A stretch of 64,000 bases of DNA from Alphaproteobacteria bacterium (GTDB lineage Bacteria; Pseudomonadota; Alphaproteobacteria; Caulobacterales; Hyphomonadaceae): positions 204,401-268,400 of the forward strand of contig JAHJYW010000032.1 in NCBI GenBank assembly GCA_018827375.1, read 5' to 3'. This document shows positions 63,489 through 64,000 of the stretch, piece by piece. Each line of letters opens with the position of its first letter. The first letter of the stretch is position 1. A model generated the notes under the pieces. The model saw only the letters and a list, made by a program, of their open reading frames with translations, had not been told where the DNA came from and made no database searches. The translations under genes and the position numbers were made by a program.

Positions 63489-64000
63489 ATGGCCGACGTC
63501 ATGAAGCGCGTCGAAGACAATTCTTACCTCGAACGCAGAGGCCGGGTCTGGTGGTACAATCGCCGGGTCCCGACCAGGTGCGCTCACCTCGATACGCGCA
63601 AGCGAATCAAGGAGTCGCTTGGCACGACTTCCGTGGAGCAGGCGCGGTATAAACGGGACCTGCTGGCTGAGGCCGACGATCACTACTGGGCCTCGCTCCA
63701 GATTGCAGAAGAAGCTGGTCCGGCAACGAACCGCGAAGTCTCTGAAGCGATATCTCGTCGCTACAGGATGGCCACGGTCAAGGCGCTGGCATGCGGGTTC
63801 ACCTATAAGCCGATCGATCATCTTGCCACCGAGGCGTCGCTGGACGAAACGCTCGCGCGTTTGCTTGCTGTCCACACACAGGCCGGACCGGCTGAGATTC
63901 CGAGGGAGCGGGACGCTGAGGCTTTACTGGGTGGCGCGACGAAACCCACGATCCCGGTGTCGGATGCCTTCGAAGTATATCTGAGCGAGATCGCCTACAA
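63489..64000 (+). CDS. Tyrosine-type integrase, N-terminal part (cut by window edge)
   Basis: Not complete in the window; I translated it from the ATG at 63489 to the end (170 codons). The start has NSYLERRGRVWWYNRRVP followed by IKESLGTTSVEQARYKRDL, the DUF6538-type N-terminal domain of integrases that target tRNA genes, and TIPVSDAFEVYLSEI at the edge begins the core-binding domain. The catalytic Arg-His-Tyr part lies beyond the window. It starts 122 bases after tRNA-Asp on the same strand. Three iterated TTGTGGACCAA-like motifs lie just before the ATG. Confidence 0.8.
   Translation, partial: MADVMKRVEDNSYLERRGRVWWYNRRVPTRCAHLDTRKRIKESLGTTSVEQARYKRDLLAEADDHYWASLQIAEEAGPATNREVSEAISRRYRMATVKALACGFTYKPIDHLATEASLDETLARLLAVHTQAGPAEIPRERDAEALLGGATKPTIPVSDAFEVYLSEIAY

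Noticed and set aside
63387-63875. 162-residue minus-strand ORF opposite the integrase
   Set aside because: Antisense to a recognisable integrase N terminus and crossing the tRNA terminator.

Overview
This window reads as chromosome of a high-GC alphaproteobacterium. Supporting signs are a ChvG/ChvI two-component pair, a class II DAHP synthase, glutathione reductase, an L25 (Ctc-type) - Pth pair, a DUF374 - WaaA - LpxK lipid A cluster, many medium-chain reductases and acyl-CoA or lipid-type enzymes, and a cytochrome P450 cluster. Hyphomonadaceae/Caulobacterales is my best guess; this is inferred from gene content, not from a marker gene. Sixty CDS (two cut by the window edges) and two tRNAs are supported. 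There is no rRNA, CRISPR array or insertion sequence.

Layout. 1-2.5 kb: xseA (partial) divergent from purD, then an L,D-transpeptidase-like gene. 2.6-9.3 kb: a plus-strand run of metabolic genes (APH-like kinase, serine hydrolase, MaoC-like protein, Zn alcohol dehydrogenase, secreted amidohydrolase, OmpA-like lipoprotein). 9.3-15.3 kb: a tight minus-strand run with two cytochromes P450, a crotonase lacking one usual catalytic Glu, a DUF2855 protein, a pseudouridine synthase and a small membrane protein. 15.5-19.1 kb: cation/proton antiporter, a TetR regulator divergent from a darcynin-family gene across a clear palindrome, and an M20 peptidase. 19.2-24.1 kb: a lipoprotein resembling acetolactate decarboxylase, the lipid A block and tRNA-Val. 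24.1-29.2 kb: a 480-base regulatory-looking gap with two tandem palindromes ahead of a small unknown gene, then gph, glmU, rpiA and gor. 29.2-30.5 kb: a lone TIR-ParA fusion, the most unusual protein here. 30.6-40.7 kb: DAHP synthase, GNAT and MarR with a 35-base palindrome, MATE exporter, HU, assorted enzymes, pth and rplY. 41-47 kb: acsA and a split chvI/chvG locus. 47.2-54.5 kb: ilvD, polA and small genes. 54.7-59.2 kb: a DASS transporter and a cysK-sseA-metC sulfur operon. 59.3-63.1 kb: a ChrR-like cupin protein without zinc-finger cysteines, a secreted DUF6134-like protein and an AsmA protein. 63.3-64 kb: tRNA-Asp followed by the start of a tyrosine integrase, so an integrated element very probably begins here and runs off the right edge.

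How it works together. Most of the window is housekeeping: purine, aromatic, branched-chain and sulfur amino-acid synthesis, lipid A and peptidoglycan precursors, acetate activation, redox defence and replication. The accessory or unusual parts are the TIR-ParA gene, the twin P450 operon, several small regulator/operator units and the tRNA-Asp integrase boundary. All functional calls come from reading motifs by eye; no database search was run.
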